Assembly (NCBI GenBank): GCA_034698045.1
Contig: JAQGAU010000072.1
Span: forward strand, 1-45,568
Direction: 5' to 3'
Length of the DNA: 45,568 nucleotides
Origin: Paramacrobiotus richtersi
Lineage: Eukaryota; Tardigrada; Eutardigrada; Parachela; Macrobiotidae
The notes under the pieces are model-generated. The model was not told the DNA's origin, did no database searches, and saw nothing but the letters and a program-made list of their open reading frames with translations. Made by a program: the position numbers and the translations under genes. Positions 12,906-24,635 of the stretch are shown here, piece after piece (position 1 is the stretch's first letter; each line of letters opens with the position of its first letter).

Positions 12906-13639
12906 AAGGGATTCTGCTGTTTTGGGGATGATTTCTGATTGTGTAATAAAAATTTAAATTTGTTTTTATTATTATTTTGTTCGGATTGTTCGGTTGATCG
13001 TTTGGAATATAAATAAATGCATAACAGTTTTCAGCCTATCGACCCGAAAAAAGATTCCAGCGTACGCTTCATTTACAGCAAAAAACTGGTCTGCTTGTTC
13101 TTTAATGAACGTTGTTTTGCGTGCTCATATTGAAATCAACAACGTGTCGTTTCTCGGAGGCTTTTCATCTGGGAATTTTGGAGTGTAGGTATGCATGTAG
13201 TTACGCGCCTTTTATGCCGCTCCGCTTTTAGTGTGGACTAGCGTAGTGCAGTGGATATATATCTGTGACTACATAAACCCGCGGTCGATTTACAGATTAT
13301 TAACCAAGTGTTGCACGCTTTGCCGGGTTAAACATAGAATTCTCTTTTTGTTTTCCGGGTGTTCCATGCTTCATATGTATTCGCACATTTTGTTGTTCAA
13401 CATTTTGGCAAGATTAAACGAATTCTCGACAGTACGTTCCATCGACTGGTAAATATCGGAACTTTCTCGCCGTCGTTTGCTACACGCGGTTAACTTGTGA
13501 GTGTGACTGCTTTCCGTCGTGAGCGTTTGGTTAAAGTTTCGTTTTTCTGGTTTAGTTTATGTTTGTTGTATTTATTCAGCCATTGCTCTTGTTGGACAGA
13601 TGATGTACCTTCGACCAGTATTATAATAATATGAATAAT

Positions 13640-13776
13640 GAGGCAGCGGATATTTGTCCGGGTGATGAGATCATGGAAGTGGATGGCTGTCCCATAAAGG
13701 ATTTGGTCCATCTGTCAGGTGTAAGCAACAGGTTCCAGTTGCCGTACACCGGACCATCCGAAAGACGCCAAAACTG
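13640..13776 (+). pseudogene. Fossil copy of LIMK PDZ exon
   Basis: Matches 968-1112: DICPGDEIMEVDGCP is readable, followed by deletion of the VTVGNW segment, then frame-shifted equivalents of KDLVHL and of the HRPSERRQNW end. A GT donor follows at 13777, as in the parent exon. Confidence 0.85.
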
Positions 13777-14070
13777 GTGAGTACACATTGGGATAATAAT
13801 CACTATGATACCGTTAATATGCATATATGCAAATGAACCGGGACACAGTGACTGACATTTAGAATGATTAATCATTAGGGTCATATTCCTCACAATCATC
13901 TATAGCGTTAATCGGTATTTTGATGATACCGACAAAAATGTTCACTGTCGTTATGTCTCGTGAAACGAAGCCGTACTTACGTACCGCGTCTTCTGTGTTA
14001 TATTAGTAATCGGGTACAGCTTCGTAGTGCAGTGGCTCAAATCGCCTTTATGAAACCCGGTTCTTGTTAG

Positions 14071-14094
14071 AGTGGATAACTCCCTGACTCGCGA
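14071..14094 (+). pseudogene. Fossil fragment of LIMK catalytic-loop exon
   Basis: AGTGGATAACTCCCTGACTC followed by GCGAG corresponds to the VDNCLIRE end of parent exon 4194-4240. A GTGAG donor follows and a TTAG precedes it. The IIHRDLK half is lost, and Cys is changed to Ser. Confidence 0.75.
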
Positions 14095-17000
14095 GGTGAG
14101 GGTAAAATTTTGTCCTGTATCTGGGATTGTTTTTGTGAATTGACGAAGTGTATTTAGTACTTGCAGACTGTGATTGTGGTTTCGTAGTTTAGTTTAATGA
14201 TGAAACGCTCGTATGACGATCAAAGTCAGCTCGACAACGCGGACGCAAAGTTTATGTACAGCGTGCTCACAGCGTAGTGTAGTGGCTCCTTGTTCCTTGC
14301 TATTTCATCCCGATGGAAGCGTACATTCATAAACTGTTAGAGCTTTTGGTGGTAATGCGAGATTTCGAATGGTTTCTTTTTGTATTCTAAAACGAATGGT
14401 TTAATACTGGAATGTATGCAGTCAGCAGTAACCATGTTTTAAGATGGAAATGAATTTGTTGTCTCGTACTGATCGCGAATCGCTGATGGTTTGGTGATTA
14501 CTAAATGCTCATTACGGTTGTTTTGTACGTTTTAGAACAATATTACTAGCATTGTTTTGTCCATTTCTTTAGTACAGTTTTGGATCTAATTGGATGTTTT
14601 TACTGTGTTGTTGTTTCTCTTTATGATGGTGACCTTTCAAATCTTAAAGCGTTAACGTGAAAAGCTCAAACAATTAAAGTACAATTGTAAAAACGTAAGA
14701 CAAATTATTGGAAGAGCCTATACAGCTGCGTAAACTAGAAAGTGATTTGATTATGGAGCAACAGCAAATATGGCATGCAGAATTCGTAATGTTTTTCATT
14801 TTTTTATTACCTTTTTGCATAATAATTGTTTTTAGTTTGTTTTTCGTTTTATTCATATATTTCTGGTTTTATGTGAAAATGCCGATAGAAGGCCAGAAAA
14901 ACTCGGTTATCGTCAAAATGAACAGTGGAAATTGTCCAGGTAAGCATAGAGAAGCGTAGTACAGTGGCTGGGTGGTGAAGTTATCGAAGGTTGCCGAAGC
15001 TGCACAAAACGTGTATAATATTCTGACGTTTGCTCATACGTTCGTTTTTTTGCGTGATAAGCTGACTGGATCATCGTCTATCAAAACTCGGTAGTAGAAA
15101 TACACTCACTGTTAGTTCTTGTGAAAAAGATTAAACTAGTAAATTTTCTGATTTTCTTGTTTTCTTGTGCTATCGATACAATCAAAATGTGTTGTAAATC
15201 AGGGTCTTTCCATACCGCAAAAAGGTGATGTGAGAACGAAAGAGCATTCAAAACTTGCAAGAAAATCCATTTACGCTCTTAATCATCAAAAATGCATCAA
15301 GCAAAAATTCGAACAGAAAATTAACCCCTTGTGAAATATTCTTATAGAAATATTCTTCTGTATATTAATATTTTGATTGTGTTATCGATGCTCATTTAAT
15401 CGTGATGAAAAATAAAACAGTTACGTATTACAGTTTGAAGAAGAAATATGATGGGATTTTGTTGTTGGTTACAAAATTAACGAAAAGTTTTGTTGTTAAA
15501 GCTTTTTGGTGATCGAAAATTGAAAGGTCGCTTGAGCGTGAAAGGCTTTATGAACATGAACAGCGAATCGATTAGGTTTTGTGGAGACGAGATATGGTAG
15601 TACAGTGGCTGGTTGGCGGTCAGTACACCACAACCGTTAACTGTGGTGTTCAATTTTGTAACATAATTGTGTTCAGTGCAGTATAAACTATTAAACACAG
15701 CGTGAGTTGGTAATTTTTCCGAAGGATAGTAATTCATTAAGACATAATGTTAACTTTATATAAGCCAACTCACGCATTAAAAATTTTGAAAATTCATAAC
15801 TATTCACTGTTCATAACCTTTCCGTGGGTTAAAATATCTTGTGATCAGTTATTTTGTTATCTATTTTTACTGCTACGGCTAATTTACCGGGACGTAACTT
15901 GTATCAGTGAAATAAGTGTAAAAAATAATTACACAGCAGTAACAGAATGATGCAGTGTATACCCTGTACTGTTAATGCATGGACAGGTTTACCATCAAAG
16001 AGAAGCGTAGTGGAGTGGCTTTGAAGCGCGCTAGCTGGGTTCGACTTGTGCCCGGAAGATACTGAATTCGCAAAGAATTCGTGCATAGTATAGAATTTAA
16101 TCTCCATTCTTTTGTTTTCCGTTTTTGGCGATCTTATTGGTATGGACCTAAAATGGCCTATACATCGTACTTTTGTTCTCGTTGCTTGATTGAGAAACTG
16201 GGACTTCCATGTATGAACGTTGTAGAAAACTAGTAATATGAAACGAAACTGACCGAAATAATTACCAAACTGATAAAATGTACTACCATGGTAGTTCGAT
16301 GTCGACACGTAATATTAACTACATGACAATTTTTAGCGTCTCTCCGAGGACAAATTACCAACGAGCGCTTCATTTACAGCAAAAATTCAGGTATCAAAAA
16401 ACCTCGATAACACAATCGTTACAACAGCAAACGCCGAATCGTTACATGCGACGTCCGTCGAAAAAATGTCAAAAATGGTCCACATTTCGGTTAACAAACA
16501 CACCTGATTGTTATGGAATTCGGTGGAGTGATCTTTGTACATATTTTATCTAGATCATGCATCAGGGATATTTTTATGATTTTGGGGGTATGTATACGTA
16601 AGTAGTAAGTTTCAGTATATATCTGTGTTTCGTCGTAGAAATCACTGTGAAACAGAAACTTACATACCGCGGACGAAAAGCGCACAGAGTAGACTATGAG
16701 CACAGCGTAGAGTAGTGGCTTCTTGGTGGTCAGTCAATATCTCGATCCTAAGTGTACCTACACACTCACAAACTGTTAAAACTTTTGAGAGTAATGTGAC
16801 ATTTTCAATGCTTTTTTTTGTATTCTGATACGAATGGTTTTAATACTAGAATGTAACCAGTATTCACGTTTTAAGATTATTACCGGGGAACGAATTTTTT
16901 GTCTCATACTGGTTGGGAATCGCTGATGTTTTGCTGCATGATTAGTGAGCTGGGATGGTATTCATGAATGCACGTTACCACTACTTCTACGTGTTTCGAA

Positions 17001-17493
17001 CAGTATTAGTAGTATTGTTTGTGCGTTTCTTTGTTATATTTCGTTGCAACATGTAGTTTAAATATATATCTTTTTATTATATTTTAATACGGATCTTTCT
17101 TACCGTGTTATTGTTTTTGTTTGCTTTGGTGGCATTTCAGACATTAAAGCACTTGAACGTAAAAGCTTGCTCACAACAACTCTGAGTATAAAATTGTACA
17201 CACATAAAATGAATGATGAAAACCTTTAAAGGTGAGACATTCTTTCATAACATAGCAGAAAACTAGGAAATAACTGATTTAATCATGTTTCAATACCATG
17301 TACAGCAGTCGCGAATGGCATGTATATTTCATAGTTATTTCTTTTTTCAAATAGCTTAACATAAGTTATTATTTTCCAACTTTTTGTTTATACATTTCGG
17401 GTTTCTTTGCATACAGTGTAGATTATTTAAGTTATCGAAAACATCAGCGAAAATCCGCTGTTGAAAATTCTGATTATTTGTGTTCGAAATGTA

Positions 17494-17656
17494 GTGTCTT
17501 GTATCCTGCAAAAAATGCTCACTACACGCTTTCCCCAGTATGGCTTCTCGTCGGAAGCTTCCGCCTCCAACAGCGAGAAGAATCTGTCGCAGTCCTCCTC
17601 CAGCTCCGGCCAAAAACGCAGAGACGGACCCAAGCAACTGACGGTGTGCGGGAATG
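17494..17656 (+). pseudogene. Fossil copy of LIMK DFG/activation-loop exon
   Basis: Matches the middle of 4757-5038: CILQKMLTTRFPQYGFSSEA, then SASNSEKNLSQSSSSSGQK and QLTVCGN are open. The DFG end is lost. Similarity stops dead after GN, so the APE motif and the rest of the exon are gone, and the sequence continues as intron-type repeat. Confidence 0.85.
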
Positions 17657-20249
17657 TATTTCTTTCTATTATCCTGCATTATAAACTAATATATCACGGA
17701 GTGCTACATTCTGTAGGAAAATCTGAAACTTTTATGAACAAGATTCGGAAAGAGTTGGTCAAAAGGTCACACTCCATTCTGAACTTAACGGCAGTGTATG
17801 CAAATATGGAATCGATTGAATAATCCGTAATGGTGAAGAGTACCGCATTTTCATTTAACCGATCGAGTCGGGGTTTAGTTATCATAACCGCTCTGATCTG
17901 GCCACGGTGGAATAGTCTGTAGTCATAGAGAAACGTAGTACAGTGGCAGTGTGTTCGATAATACCACGGGTGTACGGCGTACTGAAGCTGCAAAAAGAGA
18001 GTATCAAGATTCAGTAAGTTGTAAATTATGTTCGCTTTTTTTGCGTGATGAACTGACTAGTTCCGCATCGACCAAATTCGGTAGTTTTGACAAGTTTGCA
18101 CTCACTGTCCGTTCTTGTGGTGAAAGAGATTAAACTATTACATTTTCTTGATTCTTGTGATATTGAGAGTCCAATGCTACTGTTCAGAGATTAAGATAAC
18201 ACAGGTAAAATTTAACATAAAAATATGTATAATATCATAGACCGCTCTCAAATAATATTTAATAGAACGACTAGGGTTACGACTTAAGGAAATGGGGTAC
18301 AAAGTTATGGTACAATCGTTCAGACCGTTGCTGACTGTTGTACGCTGTGAAGTTTACGCTGATTATGGATTCACTGGATATATATATGAATGCTGCACAT
18401 GGTTATGGCACCTTTACAATTATTGATAATTGTTAGCTTGAAATCCGTAAGTCGAAAGTGCAAAATTTTAAAACAAGCTTCAAAATTACAGGAAAGTTTT
18501 TTAAAAATATGAAAGTTATGCCAATCCAATGTTCGCACTATTGCAAGTAATACTAGTTGGCGTTTTTAGCCAAAAAATGTTTGTGCGCTCTAAAGTTCAC
18601 CATTTTAGCTACCGGAAGTGTGTGAAGCTGTCGACTCTGCTGTTTGAGCAGTTTAGTTATAAACTGGCAAATGCCGCATTGGAAATTACATCCAGCGCGC
18701 GAGATTCCACTAAAATATTCGGAATTTTCTTTGAAACACTGAAGAAACACGTAGACTCGTTCTGCCACGTTTGAATGTGGTTAGCTTATTGGATGCAGTC
18801 ATGGATTCATGGTGAATCGTAGTGTAGTGACTACAGGGAGTAGGCACCAACATACGTGGTTTCATTTAACACATGTGCGTGCAGTTTTCACTTCGCAATT
18901 TTTCTCGATGCATTTTTTATGATTCAGTGTTTGGATCGGTTTTCTTGGCTGGTTTTGAGAGCTCTTTCGTTAACTCACTAATTAACAGCTTTTTGTGAGC
19001 CGGGTCGAAATATGATATAGAGCTTGAAATAAAAAAAGTATGAATTGAGTTGAATGGAAAATAAATCAATTATTAAAATTTGAAGAGGAAATATTATATT
19101 GCTGTGGTTTCATTGTTAATCACAAATTTAACAGTGAGGTTTTTGCTGTTGTTTTGTGATCGAGAATCGAAAGGTCACTGGTGCGTCAAGGGCTTCATGG
19201 GCTTCATGGAAGCAATGAAACCTTATGACTAGATATCGTAGTACAGTGGCTGGTTCTGCTTTGGCGCGCAACGTCACAGTCGAGCATATCGTTAATTTTG
19301 GCGTTCAGTCCTATAACATAATTGTGTTGCGTGTTGTATAAAATATCAAAAACAGAATGCGAGGTGGTAAGTTTTTTTACGACAGTACAATGTTATACAA
19401 CTATTATGATTATTGTTAATAGAATTATTTTTATACAACATTATTGTAAAATTATACAATGGAATTGTAATTCGCTGGGAGAACTTGTAATTCGCCTCAT
19501 GAACGCGACTGGGACATTGTCAGAAAATCGTAGTGTTGGCTTTTTCCTCCATATGCTTTCCTGGCCATAATTATGTCATTACATAACGTATGCGCTAGCC
19601 GCACTCCTTTAAAATGTTGGCAACCAGTAGTCTTTGCTCGTAGCACTAAACAACGTAAAACAGTGACTTACGAAGTACAGTGACTACGGTCTAGGTGGAC
19701 AACAATGATGCGGAACGTGGTTTCATTTAATATCGGTACCTATGTGTAATTTTCCCTGTGAAATTTTTGTTAATGCATTTTTTATTAGTCTGAGTTTAGA
19801 TCGATTGATCTGGGCTATTCTGACTTTTGAGAGCACTGCCGTTCTACACTAACTTGTAAGCAGCTTTTTGTGGTATGGAAAGATGGTGCAGAGTTTACAG
19901 TTAGAATAGACGTATACGTAGGAAAAAAAACAGTAAATAAATTTAAAACTGAAAGAGAAATGATGGTGTGTTTCATTGCTAATGACAAATGACAGTAAGC
20001 TTTGTTGATCAAAGCTTTTGGTGATCGAGAATCGAAAGGTCGCTGGGCCTGAAAGGCTTCGTGAAAAGCGATGAGATCTTCTGAATAATATGGAATATCG
20101 TAATTCGTAGTACAGTGGCTGTCTGAGGTTGGCGCTGTAACCAGGAATATCATTAATCTTGGCGCTCAGTCATAATTCTGTTGAGTGCTGGACAAAGTTT
20201 CAAACGCAGTGTGAAGTAGTCAGCATTTTTATGATATTTGATATAAGAT

Positions 20250-20333
20250 ACTTGATAATTAATCACGCATTGTGCGCAAATGAATTATTATATAATAATT
20301 CATTCGCGCACAATGCGTGATTAATTATCAAGT
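20250..20333. repeat. Near-perfect 84-bp palindrome (hairpin)
   Basis: ACTTGATAATTAATCACGCA and the following TTGTGCGC arm are repeated in reverse complement up to 20333, with a centre of ATTATTATATAATAAT. The arms are about 40 bp with a one-base offset near AAATG / CATTC. The corresponding places in other units hold only one arm (for example near 26315), so this looks like a local template-switch duplication. Confidence 0.85.
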
Positions 20334-20650
20334 CTTGATACAAAGTTTCCGAGCAGTTTATGTTGTGCAGTGTGCTGTATATGCACTCCACGCACGCATA
20401 AGGGAAATTCTTTTGCGCGTGAATATATACGTAAAGTTTATCCGAAGAGGAAAGGTTGTAGATAATGGAATTATAAAAATCTGTAAGTGGCTTTATTCAT
20501 CGAACCAAGCGCTACGGTAATTGTCGGGAAATCGTAGTGTCATGGCAATATATCACCATTACATGCTCCTTTTATCGATCTATGTACATATGAGGACCAT
20601 TCCATGATACGTTTACTATATCTACCATTCTTATTTTCCATTCCATAATA

Positions 20651-21092
20651 CCAGTGTCCCCCGCAGTCGGGACTTTGGTCTGGACGAGGAGCCTATCCAG
20701 TCAACCCTCGTGACCCCGTGACCCCGTGACCCCGTGACCCCCGACTCCACGCCACCACCGCCCTGCTTGCCGGAGAAGTGGATCCGGACCGCCGGCCGTC
20801 CTTTGCCCTTCTCCATTCGTGGTTGGACCTTTTCCTCTTATGTTTGAACGCCCACCTCTCGGTGTCCCTGGAACTGCCGATGGACCTCCCTATGGAGCTC
20901 CATCTGCTCGTGCACCTCGAGGTACAGGAGTTTATCAAGAACGCGGAGATGGAAAGTGAACGATTGTTTGTCCCGCCGTATCCGTTTCTCCGGGCAACCA
21001 GTGCGCCCTTTTTCGACGTGGGGAATATGGATAGTGGGTCTGGGGTGGGCAGGGATTCGGCGCGGACCAGTGGGAGTTTGGTCATGCGGTGA
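20651..21092 (+). pseudogene. Fossil copy of LIMK last exon with intact 3' reading frame (unit 4)
   Basis: Similar to parent 6850-7252. A GTGACCCC-type tandem expansion at 20709-20743 brings in an in-frame TGA and shifts the frame. From 20778 the frame is open to the same TGA stop: DPDRRPSFALLHSWLDL, then LCLNAHLSVSLEL, an in-frame insert PMDLPMELHLLVHLE, then VQEFIKNAEMESERLFVPP and the GSLVMR end. The first 13 codons of the exon are missing. It is probably not expressed, as no splice acceptor or upstream kinase exons adjoin it. Confidence 0.85.
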
Positions 21093-21407
21093 AATCGGTT
21101 GCGCGGTTCTGGGAATAACTTATGTTTTTTTAATCAAAGTTTGAATTTTTTTGAAGTATCATTTTTTCAAGTTGTTTGATTGTGCAGATAGAATTGGGCG
21201 TTTCAGTGTTGGAAGTTTCGATTTCTTACTGGGTTGATCAATTGTAGATAAGACTGGCTGATGTGAAGTGAGTTCCCAATGCAAAATAGAGGTGTAGAAA
21301 ATTAGTGATGCGAAAAGAAACTGACCGACCTGCTTTGCACCGTCCAAAACTAGTACACATTCCGATTAAGAATCACTCGTGGTACCGTCAACATGGAAAT
21401 AAACTGA

Positions 21408-21440
21408 ACATAGCGACTGACTAAATGTCAGTCGCTATGT
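21408..21440. repeat. Perfect 14-bp hairpin
   Basis: ACATAGCGACTGAC, loop TAAAT, then its exact reverse complement. The equivalent intron positions in unit 1 (about 1160-1200) and unit 3 (about 13835-13865) have only the left arm (CAGTGACTGACATTTAG type), so the right arm was made by local inverted copying. Confidence 0.85.
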
Positions 21441-21908
21441 AGTATGATGACCGTCATTTGCTTAGCTACCGTTATTCAGTAGTTGATAATTGGTCTAAGA
21501 TACAAATCTTTTCAGTGTCTTCATCGATAATATTTAAATTAAGCAGTACATACCGCATCTTGCGCGATGGCTTAATACTGGCGTCAGTTTCGTAGTGCAG
21601 TGGCTCAAAACGTCAATGATAATGATGTGTGTATTCGTGTTTACAGCATAAAAGATCTATGTACGATTTTCCAGTAATATATGACGTGCCTGTTTTTTTA
21701 ATTAATAGTTAATTGTTTTCTTACCTTTGATGAAGACTTTCATCGGGCAGTTTTCGTGCAGTGCCGATGTTTGAAAGCATACGACTTTTGCGCAGATGTA
21801 CATGTGACATGCTGACCGGTGATTACAGACATTTCGACAGTTTTCATTTCGGTCGTAATTTGTTTTTGTAAGGAAAACATTATCGCTAGTAAATCTCCCC
21901 CTGCAGTG

Positions 21909-21972
21909 CAGCCAGATTGGTAGCGGGACGTACGGGGTCACGGTCGAGATCTGTCATCGGGAAACGGGAGAG
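21909..21972 (+). pseudogene. Fossil copy of LIMK P-loop exon end
   Basis: Reads QIGSGTYGVTVEICHRETGE with a following GTCAGC donor, like parent EIGRGTYGVTAKICHRETGE at 1912-1971. The linker and FRPSDL part upstream are missing. Confidence 0.88.
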
Positions 21973-22399
21973 GTCAGCAGTCGATATAGTGTTTTGTCGT
22001 AATGGTGGCCTTGGTAAATTCCATTATAGCTTGTCGTTCATTTTGCGATTATGTACATGAGATACCTTTTCCTCATCCCGGGTACCAGATTAGGCTTTTA
22101 AACCAAAAGTAAACTGAAAAGTACACAAAAGGCGCGTGATGTTTGACTGTCTTATGCTGGAATTATGTTTTTGTTTTCGTTTTGAATTCACACTGGAATT
22201 TGTACAAAGAAATTATACAGTTTACCTTCATACCATAATAAGAAACTTTTTGGAGCAGAATGCAGATTATCCCAGTTTTTTTATTAATTTTCTGTTCCTC
22301 TTCGTGCTGGTGTGGTGCTCCATCCGAGAGGTGGAAAATTGGCTTGTTGTTTCTTTTTCCGCTTATTTTCCTGCTCTCATCAGAGTGTGTCTTGAAATT

Positions 22400-23260
22400 G
22401 AGTGATAACGTATGCGATGACAGAAATTGCATATGTGACCGTCCTGAAATGCTGCGTTATCACGTACGTTATCACATAGCGCATGGCGATCACATATCGA
22501 TGCGTCCGTAAATTACCACACTCTGATCACATACATCCGTGTCCGTAAATTCAATTCAGTTTCAGCATATGTGATTCTGCCAGTAGCATATGCAATCACT
22601 ACCAAAAAGCCCCAGTGTCCGTAAATAACGTTATTGTATATGATATTTCATATACGATTTCCATGCAGCTCGGAGCAGTATGGAAAACACGTTTTTCTGT
22701 TGTTGCAGATTGTTTTCGGTTTCTCCTGGCCTTCCCAAAGCTAATGTTTGAAATTTTTCTTACCTGTTCAGGACAGAATTTTTTTTAATGTGAGTAGATG
22801 TAGAATGCAGAATTTTCATGGAATCATCAAATTCCAGACGCTGAAACGTTTGTATTCAAAATAATTTTCTGTTTAACGCCAGCATCGATTTTGCGTCCAC
22901 GTACTAGCAGTAACTAGAATATTTTGGTTTTCTCTTGCTATTTTTTTCCTGCTTGACAGTTATTGTAAATAAGCATGCATAGGAATACCACTCGACATGC
23001 GGTTTCGGTGGCAGTTGCCTTCTTCGTACTAGAAATTTAGTTTTAGGAAATTGCGTTGTTATGTGATTTCAAGACACTGACGTATGTGAGATAGCGTCTG
23101 CGATCGCAATGGCATGGCATACGCTATCGTGTAACGAATGTGATGATACACACAATTTTCGAAACCAACCGGGACGTGTCCGTAAATTCGACCGCTACCG
23201 TGATAACAGTTCAAACGTGATCACGATCGCGATGCTTGAATTCAAGACACACACTAAAAT
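22400..23260. mobile_element. Probable insertion with repeated TCCGTAAATT motifs
   Basis: This segment interrupts the LIMK intron copy and has no counterpart in unit 1. It holds (G/C)GTCCGTAAAT at about 22504, 22539, 22617 and 23177, many ATCACATA / TATGTGAT words near the left end, and GATCACGATCGCGATG plus the palindrome CTTGAATTCAAG near the right end. I cannot assign termini, a target duplication or a family. Confidence 0.4.
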
Positions 23261-24418
23261 CGAATCAGAAAGACGGACGTCTATCGCTTACATTGTTCGT
23301 GTCTGCACGGCGGAGTGCACGCTCAAGGGAAATTCTTTGCACGTGAATATATAAGGCTTATCCGAATCGCACAGCGCGTGTAGAAGCTATCGAACAGAAT
23401 TGCAACATTCTATCAGTGTGTCAAGTTTAAGCCTCATCGAACTGCGCGACTGGATGATTGTCCGAATATCGTAGTGTAATGGCGTTTTCTACCATCTTTT
23501 CCTCGTTCATATGCACAACATTATAATACTGCATACGGTATACGTTTACTGCATAATCCCTTTTTTCGGCAACCGTTTTACGGTACATAACATAACATTA
23601 ATATCGAACATAGATTCATATAGAGGAAAATATAGTAATTTATATTGTAATTTATATTTGTTAACATGGTAAATTATCTGAGTTTACAAGTTCAATTGCT
23701 CAGACAGTTCACGTTCAGCAGTGGCCACATACTTCGTTCAGGAATAACGGCAAATCGTATAACAGCGGCTATATGCGATTGGTTCAGTCGTAATTTACAG
23801 ACGTAAATTTGGCAAACGTACGAGACTGTCACTGATCCAGTTTTTCTAATAAAAGTTTGAATTTTTTTAATTATTCGTTATTATTCGTTATTAACAGAAA
23901 TAATGAGCGAACTGTTCAGTATTAGGTTGGTGGCGGAGCTTATCAATTTTTACTGTGACCAGCCAGCGCGTCATTTCATACAGCAAGGAATTCGGGTAAT
24001 AAGAACGTCGGTAACACTTATGCAGCAAACGCCGACTTGTCACAAACCGCAAGTAAAACGACCACCACTAAAACACCACATTCACAAGTAGCTGATGTCA
24101 CGCTGACTGATCAACCGAGATTGAATTCCTTAATGCACAGTGATACTATTGTGAGTAACGGTTAATACTGCTTGTACCGAAAACCCTTACGTGTAAGGTT
24201 CATCCATGTTTTTGTGACCTTTAGTTTTGTATATTTGGGATGTGGTACTTCCTACCGGTGTCACTGGGTTAATTTCTAGCTGCTACTGTTTACTATGGTT
24301 ACCGTCTATACTGAAAAATATTTAGTTTGCTTTAATTGTTAGTTTTTGTTTTTTAAGGTTGCAATTTACTAAGTTGACTTAACTAGGAAAGTGCACTCGC
24401 TCGTAGCTGGCACTGGGT

Positions 24419-24635
24419 GACCGAAGCGAAAAACGAGCACGATTTAATAAATTAGTACACATAAATTTTAAATATTATTTAATATTATTATTAAATATTA
24501 AAAATAAATAATAATACTGAGCGACCGACGGAATGACAGACAGACATCAAGATCCACTTGAGCTGAGCAGAGTCTGCTCAGCAGACATCCAGATCACTTG
24601 AGCTGAGTATAAAGGACCTTCGCTTCGCTTCGGTC
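24419..24635. mobile_element. Small terminal-inverted-repeat element (MITE-like)
   Basis: GACCGAAGCGAA at 24419-24430 is the exact reverse complement of TTCGCTTCGGTC at 24624-24635. Inside are an AT-rich run and two direct repeats of CACTTGAGCTGAG, separated by the palindrome CTGAGCAGAGTCTGCTCAG. There is no coding capacity. The family and target duplication are undetermined. Confidence 0.5.

Larger units (their letters stand above)
7715..13090 (+). repeat. Decayed tandem copy of the LIMK locus (unit 2)
   Basis: This stretch is collinear with LIMK introns 1 onward. 7715-8200 resembles 430-750, 8202-8350 resembles 1255-1361, and 8400-8620 resembles 3230-3480. Blocks around 9432, 10503, 10959/11277 and 11582 match those around 5379, 5844, 6229 and 6380, and the last exon follows at 12480. 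The LIM, PDZ, P-loop, HRD and DFG exons are not visible here, so only intron material and the last exon remain. A LINE fragment interrupts it at 9708-10240. The boundaries are approximate and judged by eye. Confidence 0.7.
13091..16560 (+). repeat. Decayed tandem copy of the LIMK locus (unit 3)
   Basis: It contains a PDZ exon fossil (13640-13776), an intron block like 1130-1361 with the motif at 14023, an HRD exon fossil (14071-14094), and blocks like those around 4477 (14273), 5379 (14955) and 6229 (15596). The exon-like element follows at 16338-16430. The P-loop, DFG and last exons are missing. No other gene is visible in the stretch. Confidence 0.65.
16561..21150 (+). repeat. Decayed tandem copy of the LIMK locus (unit 4)
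   Basis: The order matches the parent: a block like 4440-4600 at 16700-16860, DFG exon fossil, then blocks around 17934, 18818, 19237 and 20106-20120 (like 5379, 5844, 6229), 20533 (like 6380), and the last exon at 20651-21092. The blocks of the 5844 and 6229 types occur twice (18818 and 19671; 19237 and 20106), so there was an extra internal duplication. There is no gene besides the fossils. Confidence 0.7.

Noticed and set aside
16006-16060. Possible tRNA or tRNA-derived SINE: A-box-like core followed by GGGTTCGACTT
   Set aside because: The spacing between the two boxes is only about 20 bp, no cloverleaf can be drawn, and other motif copies have no B-box match at any fixed distance.
15904-16308. 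134-codon minus-strand frame
   Set aside because: It overlaps decayed LIMK intron repeats; no domain, no conservation in sister units.
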